A stretch of 64,000 bases of DNA from UBA9655 sp964597045 (GCA_964597045.1 CAZQWE010000003.1:62001-126000); one strand, 5' to 3'. Shown: positions 7,238-16,106, counted from the stretch's first letter. Numbers and translations are program-made. The notes: generated by a model from the sequence alone, not told the origin.

Positions 7238-8415
7238 CATATCCGGTCCCCTCCTGAAATCGGCTCATAGCCCACAATCGCCCTTTTCTCATTCAGTGTT
7301 AAAAACGAGGCATCTTCAAGTTTTTTCCATAACGCTTCCCGTTTGGGAGCCAGAGCCGGGATCGAATCCACGTCATAATCAAGGGTGAGATCCTCTCCAT
7401 AGAAAGGAATGAGCCACCTGTTCAACTCTCCTTTAATCATCTCAAGATGGGGAAGGAGAGTGTCTTCCCAAAGGTGGTACCTGGCTTCCTTATAATTTGA
7501 AAACGTTGCATCACCAGGAACCCCCACCAGCATGGGAGGGACACCGTACACCTGGGCAATTTCTCTTGCTGATAAGTATTTCCCTTGAATAAAATCCAAA
7601 TCCTTAGGCTTCAGACCCATTTCCTTCCAATCAAAGTCACCCTCAAGAATCAAGATTCTGCCTGAGTTCCCATGACCCTCATAGAGTTCCTTGAGATCCT
7701 TCCTCAGGGTTGACCTTTGTTCTTCAGATAGGATTTCACCCTGTTTGTTGGGCTTCAAAAAGAAGGCCCCAGAGGGTCGTGCTCCATTTTGAAGCAGGGC
7801 TAAATTATGACCCGCAACCGCATTGTGTTGGTCTATGGAGTGAGCAGCGGCTTCGATCGGGCTCATGCCATACCAATCATGAAGGGGATTAAAGGTTTTC
7901 ATATGAAGGATTCTGGAGCGTCCATTCAATGAATCCACAGGAATGCGGAGGGATTTTCCCTTGAGAGTGTAATCAAAGGCGTGAGGGACACCGCCTGCGC
8001 CTGGAACAACACGGACACGGTCAGGTCTTAAAAGATAGAGCTCAAAGATTTCATTCTCGTGTTGAACAGCTTCGATATAAGAATTTCCTGAAAGCATCAG
8101 ATAGGAAATGAGACCTTCCATAAACCGAGAAAGACCCATCTGTGGGTTTGGGGATTCTAAGAGACTGAGGAGGGGGTGATCCGTTAATGGGGAATCCTTT
8201 TTATAGAGTTTCCAAGGAACACTCCCAATTCCTCGCGCAATTAAGGACACACACCGATAAACAACAATGTTCTTCTGATACCCTTCTTCCGTGAGTGTAT
8301 CGTATTGCCTTGGGGTCCATACCGGTTGATTTAGGCCTGAGGTGACAAGTAAGGGGGCGGTTACGCTCGCTTTTTTCTCAGGCACGCGGATGAGTTTTTT
8401 GATCCAATCTTTCAT
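7237..8415 (-). CDS. HK97-family phage portal protein
   Basis: 392 residues with AGAGG upstream of the ATG. Portal hallmarks are Val-Tyr-Arg-Cys-Val near residue 52, Asp-His-Pro-Leu near 77, a Ser-Gly-Asn-Ser-Tyr-Ile motif near 111, Asn-Gly-Ala-Arg-Pro-Ser-Gly near 210, and Val-Pro-Pro-Met-Leu-Val-Gly near 290. Portals form the twelve-subunit ring at the capsid vertex through which DNA passes. The reading frame is whole and of usual length. Normally a terminase gene sits directly upstream, but here the next gene is a replication-type protein. Confidence 0.9.
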   Translation of the reverse strand: MKDWIKKLIRVPEKKASVTAPLLVTSGLNQPVWTPRQYDTLTEEGYQKNIVVYRCVSLIARGIGSVPWKLYKKDSPLTDHPLLSLLESPNPQMGLSRFMEGLISYLMLSGNSYIEAVQHENEIFELYLLRPDRVRVVPGAGGVPHAFDYTLKGKSLRIPVDSLNGRSRILHMKTFNPLHDWYGMSPIEAAAHSIDQHNAVAGHNLALLQNGARPSGAFFLKPNKQGEILSEEQRSTLRKDLKELYEGHGNSGRILILEGDFDWKEMGLKPKDLDFIQGKYLSAREIAQVYGVPPMLVGVPGDATFSNYKEARYHLWEDTLLPHLEMIKGELNRWLIPFYGEDLTLDYDVDSIPALAPKREALWKKLEDASFLTLNEKRAIVGYEPISGGDRI

Positions 8416-8445
8416 AGTAACCTCTTTTATTAAGTTGAAGCTTGT

Positions 8446-9537
8446 TTACGAGGGTATAAGGCGTGTTCGGAAGCTACGTCCTTCACCATAGTCTTGTTTA
8501 AAGGACCAATTGATTTTTAATCGCAAATCCTCAATTTTACTCAGAACACGTGGATCATGGCTTCCAATCCATACCAGGTGGTCGTCATACTCAATAAACC
8601 AAGCGTCTGCGATGGATTCCAAATCCCTCAAAGACAAACGATTTTCGATCACGTACCCATTCGCTGTCACCAGACCTTGTGCCATCTTTGTGCACCACTC
8701 TTTCCACTTTGGATCTTTAATGCTTTCAAGCACTTCTGCCACTTTCGGGTGTTGAGGAGAATAGCTCTCAAGCTTAAGGGGTTGATCTTCGTCATCATAC
8801 TGTCCTTCCTTGACCTTTTGATAATTCTCAGGTCTCAGAAGCCAATCCAAGCGTATGCGCCACCCCCTTGATCCTTTCCCCATCAAAAAGGAAGAATCCT
8901 TCACCCGATTGCACAATCGACTCCATTCCTCAAGATCATGGAGGAACTCTGTCTTCAGCAAAGATTCCATGTGTTTCCTTCTCTTTTCCGTCAAGAGGGG
9001 TTGATCATGAAGAATGGTTGTTTTCCAAACATCCATCATTTTATCAAGCAGCGCTGGCGCTTCGTCCTTCTGCTTATTATTTATGTTAGTAGTCTCTGTA
9101 TAAGTATATGTCGTGGCAGTTTGCAACGTCGATGTTGCAATTTGCGAACTCGCGTTTTTCTCGTGTGGGAGGACATGACCAAGCGTGTTTAGGTCGGCTT
9201 CAATTTTCCTTCTGTTCAAGCGATATTGGGGAATCTTATCCCATTTATTGTGGGGGTTCGGCCGTCGTGCAATCCAGTCCTTATCCAGCAGGAAAGTGAT
9301 GTAACGACACATGGTGGATTTGTCCACACCCGTCAAGGTTTCATCGATAAGCTGTTCTGAGGTTTTATAGATCCATCCACATTGAGGGTTGGGCTTATTC
9401 TCTTCTTCTTCCTTTATATAAGAGAGATAATCCTGAACGCGGCAAGACCAATAGTAAAACTGATTTAAGACAATGGCAATCAAAGGATCTTTTGTCAGAT
9501 CCATAAATTCTTTCCGTAAGACAGCGAGTTGCTTCAT
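8446..9537 (-). CDS. Phage/plasmid replication-type helix-turn-helix protein
   Basis: 363 residues from the ATG at 9537, chosen because AAAGG lies nine bases upstream; the ATG at 9546 would sit right on that site. The N-terminal 110 residues (Asp-Pro-Leu-Ile-Ala-Ile-Val-Leu-Asn-Gln-Phe-Tyr-Tyr-Trp, then Thr-Ser-Glu-Gln-Leu and Thr-Met-Cys-Arg-Tyr) look like a winged helix that tests for replication-initiation or DnaD-like proteins. A Ser/Thr linker follows at 125-155, then a helical domain with Arg-Leu-Asp-Trp-Leu-Leu-Arg-Pro-Glu-Asn near 240, a motif common near the end of phage DnaD-like replication proteins. Its ribosome site and promoter lie in a 143-bp repeat copied from the neighbouring toxin gene. 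Confidence 0.55.
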   Translation of the reverse strand: MKQLAVLRKEFMDLTKDPLIAIVLNQFYYWSCRVQDYLSYIKEEEENKPNPQCGWIYKTSEQLIDETLTGVDKSTMCRYITFLLDKDWIARRPNPHNKWDKIPQYRLNRRKIEADLNTLGHVLPHEKNASSQIATSTLQTATTYTYTETTNINNKQKDEAPALLDKMMDVWKTTILHDQPLLTEKRRKHMESLLKTEFLHDLEEWSRLCNRVKDSSFLMGKGSRGWRIRLDWLLRPENYQKVKEGQYDDEDQPLKLESYSPQHPKVAEVLESIKDPKWKEWCTKMAQGLVTANGYVIENRLSLRDLESIADAWFIEYDDHLVWIGSHDPRVLSKIEDLRLKINWSFKQDYGEGRSFRTRLIPS

Positions 9538-9678
9538 GGCTTTCATCCTTTAAGGTTGAGTCATTGATGGGGAGTTTGTTGGGGAGTGTAAACACCAGAC
9601 GCACTTCTAAAAGTTTACATTTATGATATTACGGCATTTTTAAAATCCGTCAAATTTTAAAAAACGCCATTTCAACCC
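9536..9678. repeat. 143-bp direct repeat, copy 1 (toxin promoter and 5' end)
   Basis: Matches 10286-10427 almost base for base: one single-base indel and two or so substitutions. It holds the upstream region and the first 21 codons of the toxin gene (Met-Arg-Leu-Val-Phe-Thr through Lys-Asp-Glu), after which the sequence switches into the replication gene. The start and ribosome site of that gene coincide with toxin codons 18-21. Confidence 0.9.
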
Positions 9679-9721
9679 CTGAGATTTTCTTGAGATCATC
9701 GAGTAAAAAGACTGTAAGACT

Positions 9722-10054
9722 CTACACTCTTGGTGAGTGATGATGAGAGGCGGAAACCCCTTTTTTTGTCGTGATATGAATTTCAAGACCGAGAGAATCA
9801 ATAACAGAATGGAGAGATGTTAAACGAGGATTCCCTTTCTTGGAAAGCATGCGGTAAAGGCTTTCGCGATTTAAGTGACTTCTGTGAGATGTTTGAGTCA
9901 CTCCACCTCCTAAAGCATCAACTACGTCCTTTAAGGCTAAGGTAAATAAGGGAAGATCGCCTGTTTCTAAGGCAGCATTCAAGTATTCCGCGGCTTCTTT
10001 GGTATTTCGCAAAGATTCCTTTAAGTAATCTGTATATCTGATCGTTTTTCTCAT
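9722..10054 (-). CDS. Antitoxin of HigBA-like pair (addiction module antidote family)
   Basis: 110 residues; GGAG precedes the ATG, which overlaps the toxin stop as ATGA. The sequence follows the antidote family recognised as TIGR02684: an N-terminal Glu-Ala-Ala-Glu-Tyr-Leu-Asn-Ala-Ala-Leu-Glu-Thr-Gly-Asp helix at 18-32, then a Cro/CI-type helix-turn-helix with Leu-Asn-Arg-Glu-Ser-Leu-Tyr-Arg-Met-Leu-Ser near 65-75 and Gly-Asn-Pro-Arg after it. It would neutralise the toxin and repress the shared promoter. Toxin-first order is usual for this group. Confidence 0.85.
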   Translation of the reverse strand: MRKTIRYTDYLKESLRNTKEAAEYLNAALETGDLPLFTLALKDVVDALGGGVTQTSHRSHLNRESLYRMLSKKGNPRLTSLHSVIDSLGLEIHITTKKGVSASHHHSPRV

Positions 10055-10353
10055 GATAAACTCCTATAATTTTGCAGGTATTCCCTGGCTTTCTCAATAT
10101 CTTTTTCTTGTGTTTTCTTGCTTCCCCCCAACAGAATAATTTTCTGTGAAGAGGTCTGTGTAAAATAAATTCGATATCCGGCGCCTTCATCTATCCTGAT
10201 CTCATACAAACCCTTTTTAAGGGATTTCCAATCTCCTAAATTGCCTAGGCGGATTCTCGCAAGTCTTACTTTTATTCTTGCTCGTATGGCTTCATCCTTT
10301 AAGGTTGAGTCATTGATGGGAAGTTTGTTGAGGAGTGTAAACACCAGACGCAC
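10051..10353 (-). CDS. Toxin of HigBA-like pair (RelE/Gp49-type killer protein)
   Basis: 100 residues with the pattern of the TIGR02683 killer family: Ala-Arg-Ile-x-x-Arg-Leu near 27-33, Gly-Asn-Leu-Gly-Asp near 38, Leu-Tyr-Glu-Ile-Arg-Ile-Asp-Glu-Gly-Ala-Gly-Tyr-Arg-Ile-Tyr-Phe at 49-64, and Leu-Leu-Gly-Gly-Ser-Lys-Lys-Thr-Gln near 75. These are ribosome-dependent mRNA interferases. The strand and helix motifs are complete, so it is probably functional. Its promoter and first 21 codons are duplicated in front of the replication gene at 9537. Confidence 0.85.
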   Translation of the reverse strand: MRLVFTLLNKLPINDSTLKDEAIRARIKVRLARIRLGNLGDWKSLKKGLYEIRIDEGAGYRIYFTQTSSQKIILLGGSKKTQEKDIEKAREYLQNYRSLS

Positions 10354-10427
10354 TTCTAAAAGTTTACATTTATGATATTACGGCATTTTTAAAATCCGTC
10401 AAATTTTAAAAAACGCCATTTCAACCC
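10286..10427. repeat. 143-bp direct repeat, copy 2 (original toxin 5' region)
   Basis: Covers codons 1-21 of the toxin gene and about 74 bases upstream. This copy keeps the reading frame into the complete toxin, so it is the likely parent of copy 1 at 9536-9678. Confidence 0.9.
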
Positions 10428-10506
10428 ATGGCAAGTCACGCGCATTAACTTTCCCAAGACACGAGTGCGCCTCACTTGTCAAAATTTCATGAGGTAGCCC
10501 TGTTCC

Positions 10507-11193
10507 CTAAATCTTCTGATCAATTTTGATACGCTCTGGGCTCACGTTACAGGCGTAGACTAAAGGAATAACCCCCGTCTCAATGGCCTTTTTTGTTTCC
10601 TGTGCGTAAAGAGGGTCGATATCTGCAGCGATTTCAAAACCTGTGCAGTCCTTACGCTGGACAATGTAAAGAACATAAGCCTTATGGCCTGCTCTGACCA
10701 TGTCAGCTAATTCACGTAAGTGTTTCGCGCCCCGTGCTGTCACCGAGCTTGGAAAAGCCGCAACATGACCTCGTTTCAAGTGAACGTTCTTAACTTCAAC
10801 ATAAGTTTGGGAACCAAAGGCATTTGTCAGCAAGAAATCGATGCGTGAATTTTTTCCATAGGGGACTTCTCTCCTCATGCTTTCATAACCAGCGAGTTCG
10901 GGAATCAAACCCTCACCCAGGGCTTCTTCCACAAGTTCATTGGGATTAGAGGTGTTCATGCCCACATATTCACCCTCAACCTGGGCCATTTCCCAGGTGT
11001 AGGGGAGTTTACGGTTAGGATTTTGAGACCGTGAAACCCAGACGGGCGTTCCTGGCTCTGTCAGCCCTTGCATCGCTCCAGAATTGGGACAATGGGCCGT
11101 GATGAAACCTGATCCTTCCAGTTCAATATCGGCCAGAAACCTTTTGTATCTCTTGATAAGGTGACCTTTTAAAAGAGGGGTTTGAAACTCCAT
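10507..11193 (-). CDS. sfsA: Sugar fermentation stimulation protein homologue SfsA
   Basis: 228 residues matching SfsA along the whole length: Phe-Ile-Thr-Ala-His-Cys-Pro-Asn-Ser-Gly near residue 30, Asn-Thr-Ser-Asn-Pro-Asn near 80, the Arg-Ile-Asp-Phe-Leu-Leu motif near 118, and Val-Glu-Val-Lys-Asn-Val near 132. The Asp and Glu-x-Lys residues form a PD-(D/E)xK-type nuclease core; the family also binds DNA. The physiological role is poorly known. Its ATG directly follows the serC stop without a gap, so the two are co-transcribed. Confidence 0.93.
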   Translation of the reverse strand: MEFQTPLLKGHLIKRYKRFLADIELEGSGFITAHCPNSGAMQGLTEPGTPVWVSRSQNPNRKLPYTWEMAQVEGEYVGMNTSNPNELVEEALGEGLIPELAGYESMRREVPYGKNSRIDFLLTNAFGSQTYVEVKNVHLKRGHVAAFPSSVTARGAKHLRELADMVRAGHKAYVLYIVQRKDCTGFEIAADIDPLYAQETKKAIETGVIPLVYACNVSPERIKIDQKI

Positions 11194-12300
11194 TTAGTGA
11201 CTTTCCCCGTAGGCCCAGGTGATCCAGGGCAGTAAGGCTTGGATATCCTTCGTCTCAATGGTTGGACCCCCCCAGATTCTGAGGCAAGGTTTGGAGCCTA
11301 AATGTCCGAGTATATCGAAAGCAATTCCCTCAGCTTCGAGTAAGTGTGCGATTTTTTTGGGGAGGGTCCAGTTCTCCGGATCTTCAGGAAAACGAAGGCA
11401 AATTGATGTGGAAGAGCGGGAGGCGGGATCTTTTGCCATAAACTCGATCCAGGGGGTATGGTGAGCCCAGTCTTCGACCGCTTTAAGATTATTTTTGGAT
11501 CTTTCGATGAGAGGGTCAAGACCTCCCAATTTCTTGGCCCAAAGAAGAGCTTGGGTATAATCTTCAACACAGAGAAGGGAAGGGGTATTGATGGTCATGC
11601 CCTCAAAGATACGTTTCGCAAATGCACCCTCTTGCTTGAGTCTAAAAAGCCGGGGAATGGGCCAGGGAGGCGTATAAGATTCGATACGTTGAACGGCCCT
11701 GGGACTTAAAACAAGCATGCCATGGGCGCCTTCACTTCCAATCCCTTTTTGCCAGGAAAATGCCACCACATCGAGTTTATCCCACGGCACCCTCATTGCA
11801 AAAAGAGCTGAGATAGCATCACAAATGACAAGCCCCGTCCGCCTATCCGATATCCACTCACCATTTGGAATAGCAACGCCCGTTGTTGTCCCATTCCATG
11901 TCAGGACAACATCATGGGCAGGATTGACTTGGGAAAGGTTGGGGAGATATCCGGGTTCTGCGCTTAGGGTACGGCTATCCTTTAGCTTGAGTTCCTGCAG
12001 TCCATCTTGAACCCATAACTTTCCGAAAACATCAAAACTGATAAAGTCTACCGGGTTCGGTCCAAGAAGGTTCCAGAGCGCTGTCTCCATAGCTCCCGTA
12101 CACCCGCCAGGTATGATTCCAATAAGATAAGACTCTGGAATTTCTAAAACCTGTCGCGTGAGATCAACGGCAAAAGATATGCGCTCAACACCTAAGGTTG
12201 ATCGATGAGATCTGCCCAAAGGTTCAAGCTTATCTATCCCTGTCCATCCCGGTCTCTTTGAGGTTGGACCCGAAGAAAAATGCGTATTCAAGGGCTTCAT
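11194..12300 (-). CDS. serC: Phosphoserine aminotransferase (alphaproteobacterial type)
   Basis: 368 residues of a class V PLP-dependent aminotransferase. It converts 3-phosphohydroxypyruvate to phosphoserine for serine synthesis and can also act in pyridoxal phosphate synthesis. The start Phe-Ser-Ser-Gly-Pro near residue 8, the Gly-Cys-Thr-Gly-Ala-Met motif near 74, Cys-Asp-Ala-Ile-Ser-Ala-Leu near 160 and the PLP lysine in Ser-Trp-Gln-Lys-Gly-Ile-Gly-Ser-Glu near 185 fit the SerC form found in alphaproteobacteria. The ATG at 12300 is preceded by GGAAAGG. No serA or serB is adjacent. Confidence 0.9.
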   Translation of the reverse strand: MKPLNTHFSSGPTSKRPGWTGIDKLEPLGRSHRSTLGVERISFAVDLTRQVLEIPESYLIGIIPGGCTGAMETALWNLLGPNPVDFISFDVFGKLWVQDGLQELKLKDSRTLSAEPGYLPNLSQVNPAHDVVLTWNGTTTGVAIPNGEWISDRRTGLVICDAISALFAMRVPWDKLDVVAFSWQKGIGSEGAHGMLVLSPRAVQRIESYTPPWPIPRLFRLKQEGAFAKRIFEGMTINTPSLLCVEDYTQALLWAKKLGGLDPLIERSKNNLKAVEDWAHHTPWIEFMAKDPASRSSTSICLRFPEDPENWTLPKKIAHLLEAEGIAFDILGHLGSKPCLRIWGGPTIETKDIQALLPWITWAYGESH

Positions 12301-12351
12301 TATCGGCCTTTCCGAATACCTGTTTGACTTCGAGTCCAATTTTACCCTCAC

Positions 12352-12825
12352 TTAGACGGCGGATTTTTTTTGACCGAATTGAGTTTCAATTAACCATTCA
12401 GCAAATCTTACATCAATTTTTCGAGGTTCTTCTTTCGATGAATAGAAGTATACCTTTTTAACGATATCAAGATAAACGTCTACGGTTACATTAACTTCAT
12501 CATTTTTGATCAAATTGAGGACCGTACTTGTACAGTCTTTCATCAAACTCGGATACTCAAGGGGTGGGCTCTTTTTAAACTTACTTTCAAGCTCATAGCC
12601 TTGAAGTTCCGAAGATGCCGTTGTCTTATTCATTAAGTCAATAATCGAACAATCTAGAGCCTCAGCAATAGCTTGAAGCGACTGAGCACTTGGCTTTTTG
12701 ATGCGACCTTTGAGTATGTTTCTGACGGAATGAATGCTTAAACCAGCACGTCTCTCAAGCTCAGCTATGGAAAAATTTTTTGCTTCCATTCGCTGAATAA
12801 TTTTTTCTTTAAGTTGTGAATCCAT
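12352..12825 (-). CDS. XRE-family transcriptional regulator
   Basis: 157 residues. A Cro/CI-type helix-turn-helix occupies residues 18-62 (Phe-Ser-Ile-Ala-Glu-Leu-Glu-Arg, Leu-Ser-Ile-His-Ser-Val-Arg-Asn-Ile-Leu-Lys-Gly, then Ala-Ile-Ala-Glu-Ala-Leu-Asp-Cys). The C-terminal 90 residues are an unrecognised alpha-beta domain, not a peptidase motif. It ends 52 bases before serC and may be read with it, but the only strong context is that it stands between serC and the divergent ftsK region. Target unknown. Confidence 0.75.
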   Translation of the reverse strand: MDSQLKEKIIQRMEAKNFSIAELERRAGLSIHSVRNILKGRIKKPSAQSLQAIAEALDCSIIDLMNKTTASSELQGYELESKFKKSPPLEYPSLMKDCTSTVLNLIKNDEVNVTVDVYLDIVKKVYFYSSKEEPRKIDVRFAEWLIETQFGQKKSAV

Positions 12826-13208
12826 ACACTCTCTTTTATTTACGTAGAACCAAGTTAATAAAGATAATTTTATCTTTGATACGTTTCTACACCATCTCTC
12901 AAAAAAAAGCTAGCACTTTTTAAATTAATGGTACAAAAAATTATCAAAAGTAATTAACCAAAAAACAAACAGAGATCGGGAGCCTCTAATTAACATTCCC
13001 AAAACGATCTTGGGAGTGAATCAAAATAACCCGGGAACAAATACAACACTATGTAAAAAGCTGACTAGGTTGAGATTATAGTGCACCTTTTTCTAAAAGT
13101 CTACCTCCTCAATACATGCTTTTTCAATGCTATACTCTTTAGACCCGACTGCCGTGGAAAACTCCCTTTTTCTTGACCGGAAATCCGAACTCGTGTAATT
13201 CCTCACAT
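12826..13208. other. Intergenic region between XRE gene and ftsK
   Basis: 383 bases without a convincing gene. It contains an imperfect hairpin at 12994-13018 (CATTCCCAA / TTGGGAGTG) and a TATACT box at 13131-13136, 73 bases before the ftsK ATG, that could be a -10 element; no good -35 was seen at the right distance. A divergent promoter for the XRE gene is expected here too. Confidence 0.5.
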
Positions 13209-15458
13209 ATGGCTATCGTGAGTTCACAAAATCTGATTACCTCCTTTATCCGCAGCCGCTTTTATGAGCTAGCTGGATTTTCTTTATTAATATTTGGTCT
13301 TGTTCTTTTTGGCTCTCTCCTTACCCATAACCCCACCGATCCCTCATGGAACCTTGCGGTAGACAGTGAAACACAAAATTTTTTGGGCTCTTTTGGTGCT
13401 GTCTTGAGTGATCTTTTTTTCCAAATGTTTGGCCCCATGAGCTATCTTTTTGTTGTTTTTTCCATAGGAGCTGGTTTGTACTTGTTCTCCCATCCCCCTC
13501 GTTTATCTTTTTTCTGGAGAGGGATGACCTTTCTTTGCTCTTCAATACTTCTCATTACAGGAGCGGCTTACTGGGAAGGGGGAGGATCTTTAGGGTATCT
13601 TATCTTTAAAAATACACCCCATTTTCCTATTTCCCCTATCGCGCAAGCCATAAGCTTATGTTCCGTGAGCCTCATCCTTCTTTTGATCATTAGTGGCTTT
13701 CGATTTTCTCATATCAACTCTGTCCTTCATTTTCTCTCTCGCCTCCTCCCTGAAAAAGGACCTTCGCGAAAGGAGAAGCGAAGAACAATTGAAACACGTT
13801 CTGATGAAGAAGAGGAAGAAGTTATTGAAGAAAAGAAAGTTCCGAAAGATCGAGGTCTTCGTCTTATGGATTTTGTAAAACCTGTGCAAAAGAAAAGCCC
13901 TGCAGCCCCAAAGCCCGTAAGACCCAAGACAACCATTGCTGGAGATCCCTATCAACTTCCCCCCTTAGATTTGCTTCATTTACCAAAAAATGCCCTTCAA
14001 AACCTTACCTTTGATGAGAAAATCCTTCAAGAGAATGCGGAGACCCTTGAAGCCGTGCTCAATGATTATGGGATCAAAGGAGATATCCTGAGTGTTAAAC
14101 CAGGTCCAGTAGTCACTCTTTATGAACTTGAGCCTGCACCTGGTTTGAAATCCTCAAGGGTTATTGGTCTCGCTGATGATATCGCAAGGTCAATGAGTGC
14201 TGTCTCAGCTCGCGTTGCTGTTGTCCCTGGGAAAAATGTAATTGGGATAGAACTGCCAAATAAAACGCGAGAGACGGTTCATTTAAGGGAACTCTTGGCC
14301 TGTCCCGAATATGAACGGTCTAGTACACAACTCACGCTTATTTTAGGAAAGGATATTAGTGGGGCTCCTATTATTGCTGATTTAGCACGTATGCCCCATT
14401 TGCTTGTTGCGGGAACAACGGGTTCGGGTAAGTCCGTTGCGGTGAATGCCATGATCCTGTCCCTCATCTATCGTCTTCCACCAGAGCGGTGTAAGTTTAT
14501 TATGATTGACCCCAAAATGCTTGAGCTTTCCATTTATGATGGCATTCCCCATCTGTTAGCACCTGTGGTCACGGATCCGAAGAAGGCGATCGTTGCTTTG
14601 AGATGGGTTGTCAGAGAAATGGAAAGCCGTTACCAGGCTATGTCAAAGCTTTCTGTAAGGAATATTGAAGGATACAACCAGCGAATCCTTCAAGCGAAAG
14701 ATAAGGGTGATGTGATTTCTCGTAAAGTTCAAACTGGATTTGATCCAGAATCAGGACGTCCTATTTTTGAAGAACAGCCTTTGCCCATGGAACCTCTTCC
14801 TTTCATTGTTGTTGTTGTGGACGAAATGGCAGATCTCATGTTGGTTGCGGGAAAAGAAATTGAATCCGCAGTCCAAAGGCTCGCTCAAATGGCTCGTGCG
14901 GCAGGAATTCATTTGATTATGGCAACCCAACGTCCTTCCGTCGATGTGATCACAGGAACGATCAAAGCCAACTTTCCAACACGCATTAGCTTTCAAGTGA
15001 CCTCTAAAATCGATAGTCGAACCATTTTAAGTGAACAAGGTGCGGAACAACTCCTCGGTCAGGGTGATATGCTATATATGGCTGCGGGGGGGAGAATATC
15101 TCGTGTTCATGGTCCCTTTGTGGGAGACGCTGATGTTGAGAAAGTTGTTAGTTTCTTGAAAGACCAAAGTGAACCTTCCTATATTGAAGATATCACAACC
15201 GATAACTTCTCGCCTGAACTGAATTTTGAAGGTCAGGAAGGGGATGAGGAAGATGAGCTTTACAGTCAAGCACTCGCTTTGATTTATAGAGAAGGAAAAG
15301 CCTCAACGAGTTTTATTCAAAGATATTTAAAAATAGGTTATAATCGAGCCGCACGTATTATTGAAAAAATGGAAGAAGAAGGCATTGTGAGTCGCCCGAA
15401 TCATGTTGGTAAAAGAGAGGTCCTGGGACGGGGATCTCAAGAAGGTATAGAAGAATGA
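13209..15458 (+). CDS. ftsK: DNA translocase FtsK
   Basis: 749 residues from the ATG at 13209; an upstream TTG at 13173 is less likely. Four membrane segments lie in residues 10-175, followed by a charged linker (Glu/Lys-rich, 190-250). The motor domain has Walker A Gly-Thr-Thr-Gly-Ser-Gly-Lys-Ser near 402-409, a hydrophobic Walker B strand ending Val-Val-Val-Asp-Glu-Met near 540, and Gln-Arg-Pro-Ser-Val-Asp-Val near 577. The C-terminal gamma winged helix (Thr-Ser-Phe-Ile-Gln-Arg-Tyr-Leu-Lys-Ile-Gly-Tyr-Asn-Arg-Ala) reads orientation sequences. It pumps chromosome ends to the dif site at division. The stop overlaps the lolA start. Confidence 0.95.
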   Translation: MAIVSSQNLITSFIRSRFYELAGFSLLIFGLVLFGSLLTHNPTDPSWNLAVDSETQNFLGSFGAVLSDLFFQMFGPMSYLFVVFSIGAGLYLFSHPPRLSFFWRGMTFLCSSILLITGAAYWEGGGSLGYLIFKNTPHFPISPIAQAISLCSVSLILLLIISGFRFSHINSVLHFLSRLLPEKGPSRKEKRRTIETRSDEEEEEVIEEKKVPKDRGLRLMDFVKPVQKKSPAAPKPVRPKTTIAGDPYQLPPLDLLHLPKNALQNLTFDEKILQENAETLEAVLNDYGIKGDILSVKPGPVVTLYELEPAPGLKSSRVIGLADDIARSMSAVSARVAVVPGKNVIGIELPNKTRETVHLRELLACPEYERSSTQLTLILGKDISGAPIIADLARMPHLLVAGTTGSGKSVAVNAMILSLIYRLPPERCKFIMIDPKMLELSIYDGIPHLLAPVVTDPKKAIVALRWVVREMESRYQAMSKLSVRNIEGYNQRILQAKDKGDVISRKVQTGFDPESGRPIFEEQPLPMEPLPFIVVVVDEMADLMLVAGKEIESAVQRLAQMARAAGIHLIMATQRPSVDVITGTIKANFPTRISFQVTSKIDSRTILSEQGAEQLLGQGDMLYMAAGGRISRVHGPFVGDADVEKVVSFLKDQSEPSYIEDITTDNFSPELNFEGQEGDEEDELYSQALALIYREGKASTSFIQRYLKIGYNRAARIIEKMEEEGIVSRPNHVGKREVLGRGSQEGIEE

Positions 15459-16048
15459 TGAGACACATTTATATCGTTGCGATCCTCTTCGTAACACAAG
15501 GATTTGCTTGCGCTTTTCAAGGGACAGAACCGTTTGAAAACTATCTAAATAGTATTAAGACCCTGTCCGGAAATTTTACACAAGTCAGTAATAAAGGTCG
15601 TACCCTGACGGGGACGATCCAAATTTCAAGGCCTGGGAAACTGCGGCTCCAGTATAATCCGCCCTCCGAACTTGTCGTTATTTCTGATGGGAAATGGCTG
15701 ATTAACTATGACCGTGAAGCGGATGAGACCACCTATTTAACTTTAGAAAAGACCCCTGCAGCCTTCATTTTAAGGCCCAAAATTCGGTTCAGCGGAGATG
15801 TGGCCATTACAAGTGTTGTGCCCCAAGGAGATACGACAGAGATTACCCTCATTCGAACGGAAGAACCTGAAGAAGGATATATTACCCTAGTGTTTGATAA
15901 TGATCCCGTAAGGCTCACCGAATGGAAAGTTGTTGACGCGAACGGTGTTCAGACGCGGGTTATCCTTTCGGAAATGCAGTCAAATGTTAACCTGCCCGCA
16001 GGACTCTTTAATGTTAAAAGTCCAAATCTGATTCAACAGATATTTTAG
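15455..16048 (+). CDS. lolA: Outer-membrane lipoprotein carrier LolA
   Basis: 197 residues beginning with a signal peptide (cleavage near Ala-Cys-Ala-Phe at residue 20). The mature part has the LolA layout: Gly-Asn-Phe-Thr-Gln near 38, Arg-Pro-Gly-Lys-Leu-Arg-Leu-Gln-Tyr-Asn-Pro-Pro at 60-71, Val-Ile-Ser-Asp-Gly near 75, and a C-terminal Leu-Pro-Ala-Gly-Leu-Phe. The protein ferries lipoproteins from LolCDE across the periplasm to the outer membrane. Its ATG overlaps the ftsK stop by four bases; ftsK-lolA linkage is common in alphaproteobacteria. Confidence 0.9.
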   Translation: MMRHIYIVAILFVTQGFACAFQGTEPFENYLNSIKTLSGNFTQVSNKGRTLTGTIQISRPGKLRLQYNPPSELVVISDGKWLINYDREADETTYLTLEKTPAAFILRPKIRFSGDVAITSVVPQGDTTEITLIRTEEPEEGYITLVFDNDPVRLTEWKVVDANGVQTRVILSEMQSNVNLPAGLFNVKSPNLIQQIF

Positions 16049-16106
16049 TAAGAACTAAAGTTCTATGCGGTGTGTGACTACCTGTTGTATAAACTGTGGT
16101 TGGGTT

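Noticed and set aside
1..9537. Classical gene transfer agent cluster
   Set aside because: Gene order fits both GTAs and HK97-type phages; the capsid and tail proteins are not specifically RcGTA-like by eye, and the replication-type gene and toxin-antitoxin pair argue for a phage origin.
8446..9537. Terminase large subunit
   Set aside because: No Walker A or nuclease motifs; winged-helix features instead.
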